Shown here in pieces: positions 1-8,623 of a stretch of DNA of 64,000 nucleotides; position 1 is the first letter of the stretch, and the number at the start of each line of letters is the position of its first letter. This DNA is from an uncultured Lachnospiraceae bacterium (GTDB taxonomy: Bacteria > Bacillota > Clostridia > Lachnospirales > Lachnospiraceae), in contig CAJTXP010000006.1 in NCBI GenBank assembly GCA_910583615.1, positions 62,001 to 126,000 of the forward strand, written 5' to 3'. The translations under genes were made by a program, and so were the position numbers. The notes under the pieces are model-generated. The model saw only the letters and a program-made list of their open reading frames with translations. It ran no database searches and was not told the DNA's origin.

Positions 1-1
1 G

Positions 2-115
2 TCCAACGACCTGGTGTGGGAACTGACAGATACGTTTAACCAGCTGATGGTGCTTCCGAACGTTATGGCGCTTCTTGTCCTGTCGGCGATGGTGAGCGGG
101 TCCAGGGAAAACTGA
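2..115 (+). CDS. Sodium:alanine/glycine symporter, C-terminal end only
   Basis: Only the last 37 residues and the stop codon (113-115) are inside the window; the rest lies upstream. The peptide has the pattern of the extreme C-terminus of AGCS (AlsT/DagA-type) sodium:amino-acid symporters: a short amphipathic stretch (VWELTDTFNQLMVLPN), then the last hydrophobic segment and a polar tail. The family are integral membrane proteins importing alanine or glycine with Na+. A good terminator follows at once, so this is the end of its transcription unit. The family call rests on a short tail and is moderate. Confidence 0.6.
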   Translation, partial: SNDLVWELTDTFNQLMVLPNVMALLVLSAMVSGSREN

Positions 116-127
116 TCAGAATAACGG

Positions 128-166
128 GAGCCGAAGACTGTATGGCAGATCTTCGGCTCTTTTTTG
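128..166 (+). terminator. Rho-independent terminator of the symporter gene
   Basis: A perfect 10-bp stem (GAGCCGAAGA, 128-137, with TCTTCGGCTC, 150-159) is followed by a run of T. The T-rich tail TTTTGTATT is also the left target duplication of the palindromic element that follows. Confidence 0.85.
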
Positions 167-170
167 TATT

Positions 171-388
171 GTTACTATTCCACGGGATGAGTGGTCTGCG
201 TCCTGGACCTCTGTGCTCTGCAGCGCTGTGTGGACTGGAGCGGACATCGGAGCTGTTTTGTCCGTCACAGGCGAACAGTCCTGTCCGAATGGGACGGACA
301 AAACGGCTTTGGTGTCCGATACACTCCATATGAGCGCAGAGCACAGAGGTCCAGGGCGCAGGCCGCCATCCACCCCGCGAATAGTAAC
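171..388. repeat. MITE-like palindromic element, copy 1 (family A)
   Basis: A 218-bp near-palindrome that starts GTTACTATTC and ends GAATAGTAAC. Inside, GGACCTCTGTGCTCTGC on the left pairs perfectly with GCAGAGCACAGAGGTCC on the right, and further arm segments also pair (TTTTGTCCGTC with GACGGACAAAA), so one strand can fold into a single long hairpin. It is flanked by a perfect 9-bp direct repeat, TTTTGTATT, at 162-170 and 389-397, the mark of transposition. It has no convincing coding content. The same arms recur inverted at 6785-7001 and as a fragment at 19194. The insertion is in the T-tract of the upstream terminator. Confidence 0.85.
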
Positions 389-447
389 TTTTGTATTTCT
401 TAAATTTTTCCTGAACGGAATTTGCTCTACTCAAGAGGTCCTAAAAG

Positions 448-456
448 TGTTATACT
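448..456 (+). promoter_or_regulatory. Extended -10 promoter for the J-like/TPR-Hsp70 operon
   Basis: TGTTATACT (448-456) is an extended -10 (TGn plus TATACT) about 47 bp before the start codon. No good -35 lies at normal spacing, as is common with extended -10 promoters. It sits just outside the right end of the palindromic element. Confidence 0.45.
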
Positions 457-502
457 GTTTCCGAAAGCATTTTACAGGAATGGATATAAAGGGGTGAGCG
501 GT

Positions 503-3500
503 ATGGAAAAAGAACTGGTATTCCACATATTGGAGATCGACGGGCTGACCGATGAGCGGAGTATAAAGGCCGCATATATGAAAAAACTGAAAGTAACGAA
601 CCCGGAGGACGATCCGGAAGGATTCCGGAAACTGCGGGAGGCCTACGAACAGGCGCTTCTGCTCCTTCAGGAAGCGCAGGAAGGGAATCAGGAGGAAGAG
701 AAAGAGAAGACGGATATCGATCTGTGGATCGATCAGGCGGATGAGATCTATCAGGATTTCAGAAGGCGCGGGGATGTGAAGGAGTGGAAAAGGCTTCTGG
801 ACGCAGAGGTGTGCCAGGGGCTGGACAGCTCTCTGGATGCGAGAGAAGCCATGATGGTATATCTGATGTCGCATTTCTATCTTCCCAGGGAGGTCTGGCG
901 GTGCCTGGACCGGGAATTCCAGTTTGTGGAGGATCAGGAGTCGCTGAAAGAGCGGTATCCGGCGGATTTTCTGGACTATATCATACATTACACGGAATAT
1001 GAGTATTTCATAGACTTTTCAAGGATGAAGCTCCGGGAAGATAACAGAGACGGGGCGGATATCAATGTGGACGGTTATATCAAAGCCTATATGGAGCTGC
1101 GGGGACTGTGCGACCAGAAGGACTTCGAAGGCGCCGCCGGGAAGCTGTCGGAGCTTGCGGCCTACGGCGTCTGGTACCCGTGGGAGGAAGCGGAGCGGCT
1201 GAAGATCCTGCTGGCGCAGGACAGAGTCCAGGAGGCGCTTCAGCTGGCGGAGCGTATCTATGCGGACTGGCCGGAGAACGGCTATATCGTGTCCATGGCG
1301 GCCGAGGCGAAATGGAGCGCCGGACAGAAGGAGAAGGCGTTTGAGTGGTGGAGCCGGGTCCCGGATGCCTACGGGGCAAAAATCGGGATGATCCGGTATT
1401 ATCTGGAAGACGAGGAGACCGCGGAGAAGGCGAAGGATATGGCGCTGGATCTGTGGGAGGAGGACGGTTCCGGCCAGAGGGCGGACGAATACATTGAGCG
1501 CGCCAACGTGATGCTTCTGGAAAAATACGGACGGCAGGCGTCGAATCTTCCGGACGGAGACGAGAAGGACGCCGTCCGTGTGGAGATGGCATGGTGCCAG
1601 TATCAGAACAAGAATGCGGAGGAGGCGATCCGGATTCTGGACAGCATCACGCCGGGAGAGGATGTGTACTACAGCTACCACAACCTGAAGGGAAGGGTGC
1701 TGGCGGCGCTGAACCGGGACGGGGAGGCCATACCGGAGCTGAAGCTCTGGCTGACCCTGATCGAGCAGACCATAGATGACGGAAGCGAGGAATCTGTAAA
1801 ACGGCTCAGGAGAAAGGGAACTGCCTGCCTGATGCTTGGTATCTGCCTGTCCAGAGAGAAGAAATACGAGGAAGCGGCCGGGTATCTGGAGAGGGCGGAA
1901 GAGGAGACCAGCGACGTTTATGATAAACTGGGCGCCATGAGCAACCTTGCCCAGGTGCTGGTATCCATGGGCGAATACGAGAAGGCGGTGGATGAGTGCG
2001 AGCGCGTCCTCGCCCTGGATGCCGGATATTATCCGGTGTATCTGACCCGTCAGGAGGCGTATTTTGAGATGCGCAACGCCCAGGGAGTGGTGGACGACTA
2101 CCACCGGGCAGTGGAAATCTACCCGGGTCATTACAAACCCTATCTGATGGCGATTCAGGTATTTCTGATCTATGACCAGTATGACGACGCGAAGCAGACC
2201 ATCGACCGCGCGCTGGAAAATCAGGTGGAATTCAGCGACCGGATGAAATATTTTCATGCAAAGACGCTCCGGTATCTGTCTGAGAGCCAGGAGGACCGGA
2301 AACAGCCCATGGAGATCCTGCAGGAGCTGAAGCGGTCCCTCAATCCTGCGGATACGGATATGGAAGACCTGTCGGAGATCGATTTTGAGATCGCGCTTCT
2401 TCACTGGGATGACGACCGGTACGACCAGGCGCTGGAAAATCTGGAGAAGGCCATCCGGAAGAATCCGTCCAAGAGCCAGCATTTTATGGTGAAGGGCGAG
2501 ATCCTGCGCGGAAAGGGCGAATATGTAAAGGCGCTGGACGCCTATGCGGCGGCCAGAGAGGATTACGACGAGACCGCAGGCTATTACTATGGGATCGGAT
2601 GCTGCCGGCAGGAGCTGGGGGAAGAGGAAGAAGCCCTTAAAAACTTTCTGGAGGCGGTAAAATGGAATGACAGCTACCGGGATGTGAACGAGAAGATCGC
2701 GGACATCTACATGGAGCGGTACAGGAGGACCTGTGCGGTCAAGGAGTATAAGCAGGCGGTTCACTATGCGGATCTGGAAGTGGAAAAGCAGGAGAACTGT
2801 TATATCCTGGTGCACAGGGGACTGATGCACCGGACGGCCATGCGGCTGCAGAAGGCGATCCGGGATTTTGAGAAGGCGCTGACGTATCAGCCGGAAGACT
2901 GGGCGGCCTACAATAACATCGGTTACAGCTATAAGCATATGGGAGAATATGAAAAGAGCATCGAGATGTACGAAAAATCCCTGGAGATGCTGAACCGGCA
3001 CGGAGACCGCAGAGTACTTCCCTACAGCAATATGGCGGACTGCTATGAGATTTTGGGGGACTATGCGCGGGCAATCGTCTGCTATCAGAAGGATCTGGAA
3101 TGGTATCCGGACCGGACGGTGTTCTATGAGGAGATCGGAGACCTGTATTTCTATATGAAAGATTATGAGAACGCCATCAAGTCCTACGAGACGGCAGGCA
3201 GCCGGTGGAATGACAAGGAGCATCTTCTGAAGATCGGAGACGTGTGGTTCGCCAGAGGAAAGATCAGAAGGGCGAAGGCATTTTATAAGAAGGCGGTCCA
3301 GACGGCGGATATCAGGGAAGACGCCTATATGCGCCATTCGGACTATGCCGAGCGGCTGATCAGTCACTTTTTTGACTATGGCGCGGCGGTCAGCATCCTG
3401 GAAAAGGCGAACCGGGGCTATGAGCAGGGCGGCTGGAACGCGTCCGCGAACTCCCGCGCATGCAACGAACGTTTTCTGGCAAGAGCGTACTATCTGCTCC

Positions 3501-3880
3501 GCGAGTACAAACAGGCAGCAGTACATGCAAAAAAAGCATATGATCTCTACCTGGCAGACGCGGTTTCCGAGGAGGCTTACCTGGCCTATCCGGCAAAACG
3601 CCCGCTGCATCTGTCCAGAATCGGGGAATGTTACCTGTATATGGGAAATGCGGAGAAGGCATACGAGATGTTCCGGCTGATGGACGCAGGCTATCGGTGC
3701 GAACACTGCCGGTGCGCATCCTGTTATGAGAAATACCGGAACATGGGACTTTATTATCTGTGTCTGGGAGAGCATTATAAAAAGAGCGCTCTGGAATGCT
3801 ATGAAAAGGCATATGAACTTTGCCCGGTGGATCAGGAACTGGAAGAAATGGTAAAAAAACTTCGTAAGGAGACGAGATAG
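503..3880 (+). CDS. J-domain-like protein with a long TPR array
   Basis: A 1125-residue cytoplasmic protein. The first ~60 residues look like the core of a J domain (helix II 'SIKAAYMKKLKV', then 'GFRKLREAYEQAL'), but the HPD tripeptide that activates Hsp70 is absent; NPEDDPEG stands in the loop. The rest is almost all helical tetratricopeptide-type repeats, for example near 'EDWAAYNNIGYSYKHMGEYEKSIEMYEKSL' (quoted in part: AAYNNIGYSYKHMGEYEKSI). The start at 503 is preferred over an upstream in-frame TTG-type start because AAGGGGTGAG precedes it. It ends 4 bp before an Hsp70 gene, so it is probably that chaperone's dedicated co-chaperone or scaffold. The partnership is inferred from adjacency and the degenerate J domain. 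Confidence 0.8.
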   Translation: MEKELVFHILEIDGLTDERSIKAAYMKKLKVTNPEDDPEGFRKLREAYEQALLLLQEAQEGNQEEEKEKTDIDLWIDQADEIYQDFRRRGDVKEWKRLLDAEVCQGLDSSLDAREAMMVYLMSHFYLPREVWRCLDREFQFVEDQESLKERYPADFLDYIIHYTEYEYFIDFSRMKLREDNRDGADINVDGYIKAYMELRGLCDQKDFEGAAGKLSELAAYGVWYPWEEAERLKILLAQDRVQEALQLAERIYADWPENGYIVSMAAEAKWSAGQKEKAFEWWSRVPDAYGAKIGMIRYYLEDEETAEKAKDMALDLWEEDGSGQRADEYIERANVMLLEKYGRQASNLPDGDEKDAVRVEMAWCQYQNKNAEEAIRILDSITPGEDVYYSYHNLKGRVLAALNRDGEAIPELKLWLTLIEQTIDDGSEESVKRLRRKGTACLMLGICLSREKKYEEAAGYLERAEEETSDVYDKLGAMSNLAQVLVSMGEYEKAVDECERVLALDAGYYPVYLTRQEAYFEMRNAQGVVDDYHRAVEIYPGHYKPYLMAIQVFLIYDQYDDAKQTIDRALENQVEFSDRMKYFHAKTLRYLSESQEDRKQPMEILQELKRSLNPADTDMEDLSEIDFEIALLHWDDDRYDQALENLEKAIRKNPSKSQHFMVKGEILRGKGEYVKALDAYAAAREDYDETAGYYYGIGCCRQELGEEEEALKNFLEAVKWNDSYRDVNEKIADIYMERYRRTCAVKEYKQAVHYADLEVEKQENCYILVHRGLMHRTAMRLQKAIRDFEKALTYQPEDWAAYNNIGYSYKHMGEYEKSIEMYEKSLEMLNRHGDRRVLPYSNMADCYEILGDYARAIVCYQKDLEWYPDRTVFYEEIGDLYFYMKDYENAIKSYETAGSRWNDKEHLLKIGDVWFARGKIRRAKAFYKKAVQTADIREDAYMRHSDYAERLISHFFDYGAAVSILEKANRGYEQGGWNASANSRACNERFLARAYYLLREYKQAAVHAKKAYDLYLADAVSEEAYLAYPAKRPLHLSRIGECYLYMGNAEKAYEMFRLMDAGYRCEHCRCASCYEKYRNMGLYYLCLGEHYKKSALECYEKAYELCPVDQELEEMVKKLRKETR

Positions 3881-3884
3881 ACAG

Positions 3885-5579
3885 ATGATAGTAGGAATTG
3901 ATCTTGGGACCACGAACAGTCTCGTGGCATATTATACGGAAGAGGGCCCGAAGATTATCCCGAACCGTCTGGGGAAACCCATGACGCCGTCGGTGGTGAG
4001 CATCGATGAGGAGGGCCAGATTTATGTGGGAGAATCGGCGATGGAGCGGATGCTCCTCTATCCGGGCAGCGGTGCCGCGCTGTTTAAGCGGAGCATGGGG
4101 AGCCAGAAGAAGTTTTCCCTTGGAAACAGGACATTTACGGCGGAGGAGCTGTCCTCCTTTGTGCTGCGCGTGCTGAAGGAAGATGCAGAGGAGTATCTGG
4201 GGGAACCGGTGACCGAAGCGGTCATCAGTGTGCCGGCGTATTTCAACGATGCCAGAAGGCGCGCCACAAAGCGGGCTGGGGAACTGGCGGGGCTGAAGGT
4301 AGAGCGCATCATCAGCGAACCCACGGCGGCTGCCATCGCCTATGGCCTGTGGCAGCAGAAGGGACAGGCCAGGTTCCTGGTCTTCGACCTGGGGGGCGGA
4401 ACCTTTGACGTGTCCATTCTGGAACTGTATGACACGATTCTGGAGGTCCATGCCGTGGCCGGGGACAATTTCCTCGGCGGAGAAGATTTTACGGCGGTGC
4501 TGGAAAAGATGTTTTATGAGAAATTTCCCCAGATCAACCGCTTTACCCTGAGTGAGAAGGCGGGAAGGCATATCCGGAAGCAGGCGGAGCTGTGCAAGAT
4601 CGGCTTTGGAAATTCCCGCACTTCCTCTATGAACTGCAACATAGACGGAGAGGAATACAAATTTCAGGTGGAGCTGTCCGACTATGAGGAAGCGTGCGAG
4701 GAGCTGCTGGACCGGATTCGCCAGCCGGTGAAGCGGAGCCTGAAAGACGCCCACATCCGCCTGTCGGACATCGACAAGGTGGTGCTGGTGGGCGGGGCGA
4801 CCAAATCTCCGGTCATCCGGAAATTTGCGGGGAAGCTGTTCCACATGATTCCGGACACCAATCTGAACCCGGACGAGACCGTGGCTCTGGGGGCGGCGGT
4901 CCAGGCGGCCATGAAGGAACGCCGGGACGGGATACGGGAAGTGATCCTGACCGACGTCTGTCCCTTTACGCTGGGAACCGAGGTGGTGCGGGAATACGAG
5001 GAGCACCGTTTTGAGAACGGCGTGTTCCTGCCGATCATCGAACGGAATACGGTCATTCCGGCCAGCCGGACCGAACGCCTCTATACGGTGCGGGACAACC
5101 AGACGAAGATCCGGGTGCACATCCTTCAGGGGGAAAGCCGGTTTGCGGTGAACAATCTGTCCCTGGGCGAACTGATGATCGACATTCCTTCCAACAAAGC
5201 GGGGGAAGAAGCGGTGGATGTGACCTACACCTATGATATCAATTCCATTCTGGAGGTGGAGGTGAAGGTATTGTCCACCGGGAAAAAGACCCGGCAGGTG
5301 TTCAAGGACCGGGATCTGGACATGAGCGAGGAGGAGATCGAGGAGCGTCTGGAGACGCTTTCCTATCTGAAGATCCATCCCAGAGACAAGGAAGAGAATA
5401 AAGTGCTGCTTCTTCGGGGCGAACGGATCTATGAGGAAAGCCTGGGGTATAAAAGAACTCAGGTGGAGCAGGTCCTGCGCCGCTTTGAGCATGCGCTGGA
5501 CTCCTACGATCAGGAGCAGATCGCCCAGACCAAGCAGGAGCTGATCGAATTTCTGGAAACGCTGGATGAGTGGGAATAA
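3885..5579 (+). CDS. Hsp70-family chaperone, HscC-like
   Basis: A 564-residue Hsp70. The ATPase domain has phosphate-1 GIDLGTTNS (4-12), EPTAAAIAYG (145-154), phosphate-2 FDLGGGTFDVSIL (167-179) and the adenosine motif VVLVGGATKSPV (299-310). The hydrophobic linker is around 357-364 (DVCPFTLG). The substrate-binding domain and lid are short compared with DnaK (about 610-640 residues), which matches the HscC branch of specialised Hsp70s. It is translationally close to the upstream J-like/TPR gene (4-bp gap) and to the downstream methyltransferase. No GrpE gene is nearby, so this is not the housekeeping dnaK operon. The client is unknown. Confidence 0.88.
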   Translation: MIVGIDLGTTNSLVAYYTEEGPKIIPNRLGKPMTPSVVSIDEEGQIYVGESAMERMLLYPGSGAALFKRSMGSQKKFSLGNRTFTAEELSSFVLRVLKEDAEEYLGEPVTEAVISVPAYFNDARRRATKRAGELAGLKVERIISEPTAAAIAYGLWQQKGQARFLVFDLGGGTFDVSILELYDTILEVHAVAGDNFLGGEDFTAVLEKMFYEKFPQINRFTLSEKAGRHIRKQAELCKIGFGNSRTSSMNCNIDGEEYKFQVELSDYEEACEELLDRIRQPVKRSLKDAHIRLSDIDKVVLVGGATKSPVIRKFAGKLFHMIPDTNLNPDETVALGAAVQAAMKERRDGIREVILTDVCPFTLGTEVVREYEEHRFENGVFLPIIERNTVIPASRTERLYTVRDNQTKIRVHILQGESRFAVNNLSLGELMIDIPSNKAGEEAVDVTYTYDINSILEVEVKVLSTGKKTRQVFKDRDLDMSEEEIEERLETLSYLKIHPRDKEENKVLLLRGERIYEESLGYKRTQVEQVLRRFEHALDSYDQEQIAQTKQELIEFLETLDEWE

Positions 5580-5585
5580 TTCGGA

Positions 5586-6785
5586 ATGGATATGAGGATG
5601 GAAGAAACAGAACAGAAACTGAAGCGGATGGTGGAAGAGCTCTGGAAGGCGGGCCCCTATAAGATCATCCTGAGCAATGTCAGAAAGGCCGCCCCGGAGG
5701 AAGAAAGCTCCGGGCGGCAGTATCGGAAGATCGTGCTGAACCGTCTGGACACCTGCTGGCAGGCGGAAAAATATACGGACAGGCAGGTCTTCCATGAAAA
5801 TCTGCCGGAGGATAAGGTGGAAGCGTATGTGCAGAACGCCCTGTCCGCCGGCTTTCGTCAGTGCAGCGCCTGGGACGGAGAGTGGGAGCAGACCATCCGG
5901 ATCTCCAAAGGCCGGAAGATATCCAGCCAGAGAAAAAGGACGGCGCAGGCGCCGAAGGAGAAGCGGGAGCATAACCGAAAGAAACATTATATCCTGGAAG
6001 AAGGGACTGTGATCCCGCCGCTTCAGGATATGGGGATTTTCACCGCAGAAGGAAAAGTAGTACGTTCCATGTATGACAAATACCGTCAGATCAACCGGTT
6101 TGTGGAACTGATCGACGACGAGATCGACAGCCTGCCGAAGGATCATCCTGTTACAGTGATTGACTTTGGGTGCGGAAAATCCTATCTGACCTTCATTCTC
6201 TATTATTATCTGGTGAAAGTAAAGGGGCTGGACGTGCGGATCACGGGACTGGATCTGAAGGCGGACGTGATCGAACGATGCAACCGGGCTGCGGAAACAT
6301 ACGGTTATGAGGGCCTGCATTTTGAACTGGGCGACATCAACGGCTACGACTGCCCGTATCCGGTGGACATGGTCATCTCCCTGCATGCCTGCGATACGGC
6401 GACGGACTATGCGCTTTATAACGCCGTCCGCTGGAAGGCGAAGCTGATTTTCTCCGTGCCCTGCTGCCAGCATGAGCTGAACCGGCAGATGAAAGGTGAA
6501 AATCTGCCCATCCTGACCCGTTACGGCATCGTGCAGGAACGGACGGCGGCTTTGATGACCGATGCCGTCCGGGGAAATCTTCTGACCGCCTGCGGCTACC
6601 GGACGCAGCTTCTGGAGTTTGTGGATCTGTCCCATACGCCCAAGAACATCCTGATCCGGGCGGTGAGGGCCGTGATCCCCGGTTCCGTGAAGCAGAAGGC
6701 GCGCCTTGAGGTGGAAGAGCTGAAGAACACGTTTGGTTTCCGGCCGACGCTGGACGGGCTGCTGTTTCCGGACAGGCAGGCATAG
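5586..6785 (+). CDS. Class I SAM-dependent methyltransferase (Methyltransf_32-like)
   Basis: A 399-residue protein. The N-terminal ~130 residues are basic and unassigned. The Rossmann methyltransferase domain follows, with SAM motif I VIDFGCGKSYLT (191-202), the acidic loop GLDLKADVIERC (221-232), LHACDTATDYAL (266-277) and a conserved-looking VPCCQHEL (291-298). The GCGK...PCCxH pattern recalls the Methyltransf_32 / METTL25-RRNAD1 group. The substrate is unknown, possibly RNA or ribosomal protein. It is third in the operon with the J-like/TPR and Hsp70 genes. Its stop codon TAG (6783-6785) is completed by the first base of a mobile palindromic element; before insertion the codon would have been TAA. 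Confidence 0.75.
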   Translation: MDMRMEETEQKLKRMVEELWKAGPYKIILSNVRKAAPEEESSGRQYRKIVLNRLDTCWQAEKYTDRQVFHENLPEDKVEAYVQNALSAGFRQCSAWDGEWEQTIRISKGRKISSQRKRTAQAPKEKREHNRKKHYILEEGTVIPPLQDMGIFTAEGKVVRSMYDKYRQINRFVELIDDEIDSLPKDHPVTVIDFGCGKSYLTFILYYYLVKVKGLDVRITGLDLKADVIERCNRAAETYGYEGLHFELGDINGYDCPYPVDMVISLHACDTATDYALYNAVRWKAKLIFSVPCCQHELNRQMKGENLPILTRYGIVQERTAALMTDAVRGNLLTACGYRTQLLEFVDLSHTPKNILIRAVRAVIPGSVKQKARLEVEELKNTFGFRPTLDGLLFPDRQA

Positions 6786-7001
6786 TTACTGTTCACGGGA
6801 CGGGTAGCGGTCTGCGCCCTGGACCTCTGTGCTCTGCGCTCGTATGGAATGTATCGGACACCGAAGCCGTTTTGTCCGTCCCATTCGGACAGGTGTGTTC
6901 GCCTGTGACGGACAAAACGGCTCCGGTGTCCGCTCCAGTCCACACAGCGCTGCAGAACACAGAGGTCCAGGGTGCAGACCACCCACCCTGTGAAAAGTAA
7001 C
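6785..7001. repeat. MITE-like palindromic element, copy 2 (family A, inverted)
   Basis: A 217-bp palindrome beginning GTTACTGTTCACGGG and ending CCCTGTGAAAAGTAAC. Its arms are those of copy 1 in the opposite orientation (GGACCTCTGTGCTCTGC near the left, GCAGAACACAGAGGTCC near the right). The flanks CAGGCATA (6777-6784) and CAGACATA (7002-7009) are an 8-bp duplication with one mismatch. The left duplication is the last coding sequence of the methyltransferase gene. Confidence 0.85.
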
Positions 7002-7067
7002 CAGACATAAGTAAGATCGAATGTGTAAACATAAAACTTGTTGTGAAAAGAATCTGGAGTGATTAAG

Positions 7068-8270
7068 ATGGAAGAGAGACAGATGACACCCAACGGACGG
7101 GAGACGGAGAAATTATACGATAAGGACAGTCACAGGAAGGAATTTGAAGCCATGGTGCTGTCCTGTGAGGAAAAGTGCACAGCCGACGGAAAGAAAACAG
7201 GATACCGGGTCGTGCTGGACCGGACCGCATTTTTCCCGGAAGGGGGTGGACAGTTCGGCGACGTGGGATGGTTGGATGATACAGAGGTTTTTGATACCCA
7301 TGAAAAAAACGGAGTTATATATCATGAGACGAAAGAGCCGTTGGAATCCGGACAGACCGTGAAAGGAAAGCTGAATTTTGAGGTGCGGTTTGACCGGATG
7401 CAGCAGCATTCCGGAGAACATATTTTATCCGGCCTGGTACACAGCCTGTACGGATACGACAATGTAGGATTTCACCTGGGCGCGGAGATCACCACACTGG
7501 ACTTTAACGGGGAGCTGACAGAGGAGCAGGTGCGGGATCTGGAACTTCGCGCCAACCGGGCGGTATTTGAAAACGTGCCGGTACAGGTGCTGTATCCCAC
7601 AAAGGAACAGTTGAAATCCGTAAACTACCGGAGCAAGATCGAGATCGAGGGGCAGGTCCGGATTGTGTCCATTCCCGGGTACGACATCTGCGCCTGCTGC
7701 GCCCCCCATGTGGACCGGTCCGGAGAGATCGGGCTGATCAAAGTCGTAAGCTGTGAGAGGCACCGGGGCGGCTGCCGGATGACGATTCTGTGCGGATCCC
7801 GGGCGCTGGCGGATTACCGGAAGAGACAGCAGAGCGTGACGGAAATCTCCGTTGCCCTGTCCGCAAAGCCGGAGAAAGTCGGGGAGGCGGTGCTGCGCCT
7901 GAAGGAACAGCAGAGCCATCTGAGAGAACAGCTGAACCGTATGCAGGAGCGTTATCTGCAGCAGAAGCTTGCAGAGCTGGCCGGGAATGAACGAAATGTC
8001 TGTCTCTTTGAGGAAGAACTGGACAGTATCGCCGCGCGGAATTTTGTGAATGCCGCGATGGAAAAATGTGAAGGCGTCTGCGGGGCGTTTATCGGGACAG
8101 ATGAGAACGGTTATCATTATATCCTTGGAAGCCGGACGATGGACCTGTGGGCGTTTTCCAAAGTCCTGAATGAAAAGTTCCAGGGAAAGGGCGGCGGGAA
8201 GCCGGAGATGGTGCAGGGATCTCTTTCCGGATGCGCCGCGGAGATTCAAAAGGAGATTATGGAGGCATAG
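7068..8270 (+). CDS. alaX: Alanyl-tRNA editing protein AlaX (long form)
   Basis: A free-standing homologue of the AlaRS editing domain that hydrolyses Ser- or Gly-tRNA(Ala). The second half of the AlaRS beta-barrel signature is FFPEGGGQFGDVG (residues 55-67). The zinc/catalytic motif HSGEH (114-118) pairs with the downstream CxCCxxH set (208-214), and GGCRM follows. The C-terminal ~140 residues are coiled-coil and DHHA1-like with a glycine-rich end (KGGGKPEMVQG), as in AlaX-L. ATG 7068 is chosen because GGAG (7056-7059) is 8 nt upstream; a GTG at 7059 would overlap that ribosome site. Confidence 0.9.
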   Translation: MEERQMTPNGRETEKLYDKDSHRKEFEAMVLSCEEKCTADGKKTGYRVVLDRTAFFPEGGGQFGDVGWLDDTEVFDTHEKNGVIYHETKEPLESGQTVKGKLNFEVRFDRMQQHSGEHILSGLVHSLYGYDNVGFHLGAEITTLDFNGELTEEQVRDLELRANRAVFENVPVQVLYPTKEQLKSVNYRSKIEIEGQVRIVSIPGYDICACCAPHVDRSGEIGLIKVVSCERHRGGCRMTILCGSRALADYRKRQQSVTEISVALSAKPEKVGEAVLRLKEQQSHLREQLNRMQERYLQQKLAELAGNERNVCLFEEELDSIAARNFVNAAMEKCEGVCGAFIGTDENGYHYILGSRTMDLWAFSKVLNEKFQGKGGGKPEMVQGSLSGCAAEIQKEIMEA

Positions 8271-8275
8271 AGCGG

Positions 8276-8623
8276 ATGCTGGAAAATTATTCATTTGAAG
8301 TGTTCTGGAAGGATGAGAAGACGGCACATGTGCAGGTGGAAAATGAGACGGTCAATGTAGAGCGCTTTACGGAACATCCCCTGAAACAACTGTTTGCAGA
8401 AGAGAAAATGAGCAGATATCAGCTGAACCGGATTCTGGAGCTGCGCTGCTGGGACAGAGGGCGTCCGGATACGGACGAGATCCTGAAGTATCTGGGACTT
8501 ACGGCATATATTCCGTATGAGATTATCAGGAAAACACATGGGGTTTCTTATAATGATTTTATCTGGTTTCGCTTTCCGGGGGAACAGATCAGCAGCCGGG
8601 ATGTGCTGGTGAGGGAAAGCTGA
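8276..8623 (+). CDS. Small partner protein of a HipA-like kinase
   Basis: A 115-residue protein. Start ATG 8276 is 9 nt after GGAGGC, which lies inside the end of alaX. No family is certain. The middle (KMSRYQLNRILELRCWDRGR, then PDTDEILKYLGL) could form a short helical DNA- or protein-binding unit. Its stop overlaps the next start (TGATG at 8621-8625), so the two products are translationally coupled. Such two-gene units with a HipA-fold kinase are often toxin-antitoxin or regulatory pairs; that role is inferred from arrangement only. Confidence 0.6.
   Translation: MLENYSFEVFWKDEKTAHVQVENETVNVERFTEHPLKQLFAEEKMSRYQLNRILELRCWDRGRPDTDEILKYLGLTAYIPYEIIRKTHGVSYNDFIWFRFPGEQISSRDVLVRES

Noticed and set aside
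142..403. Open frames inside palindromic element copy 1 (and matching ones at 6786-7032).
   Set aside because: They are translations of hairpin arms, appear on both strands, differ in frame between copies and lack ribosome sites. Not genes.
1019..6635. Very long open frames on the minus strand (up to about 1000 codons) opposite the TPR, Hsp70 and methyltransferase genes; similar ones at 29688-32339 and elsewhere.
   Set aside because: They mirror strongly coding plus-strand genes with high third-position GC, and give low-complexity His/Leu/Arg-rich products without domains.
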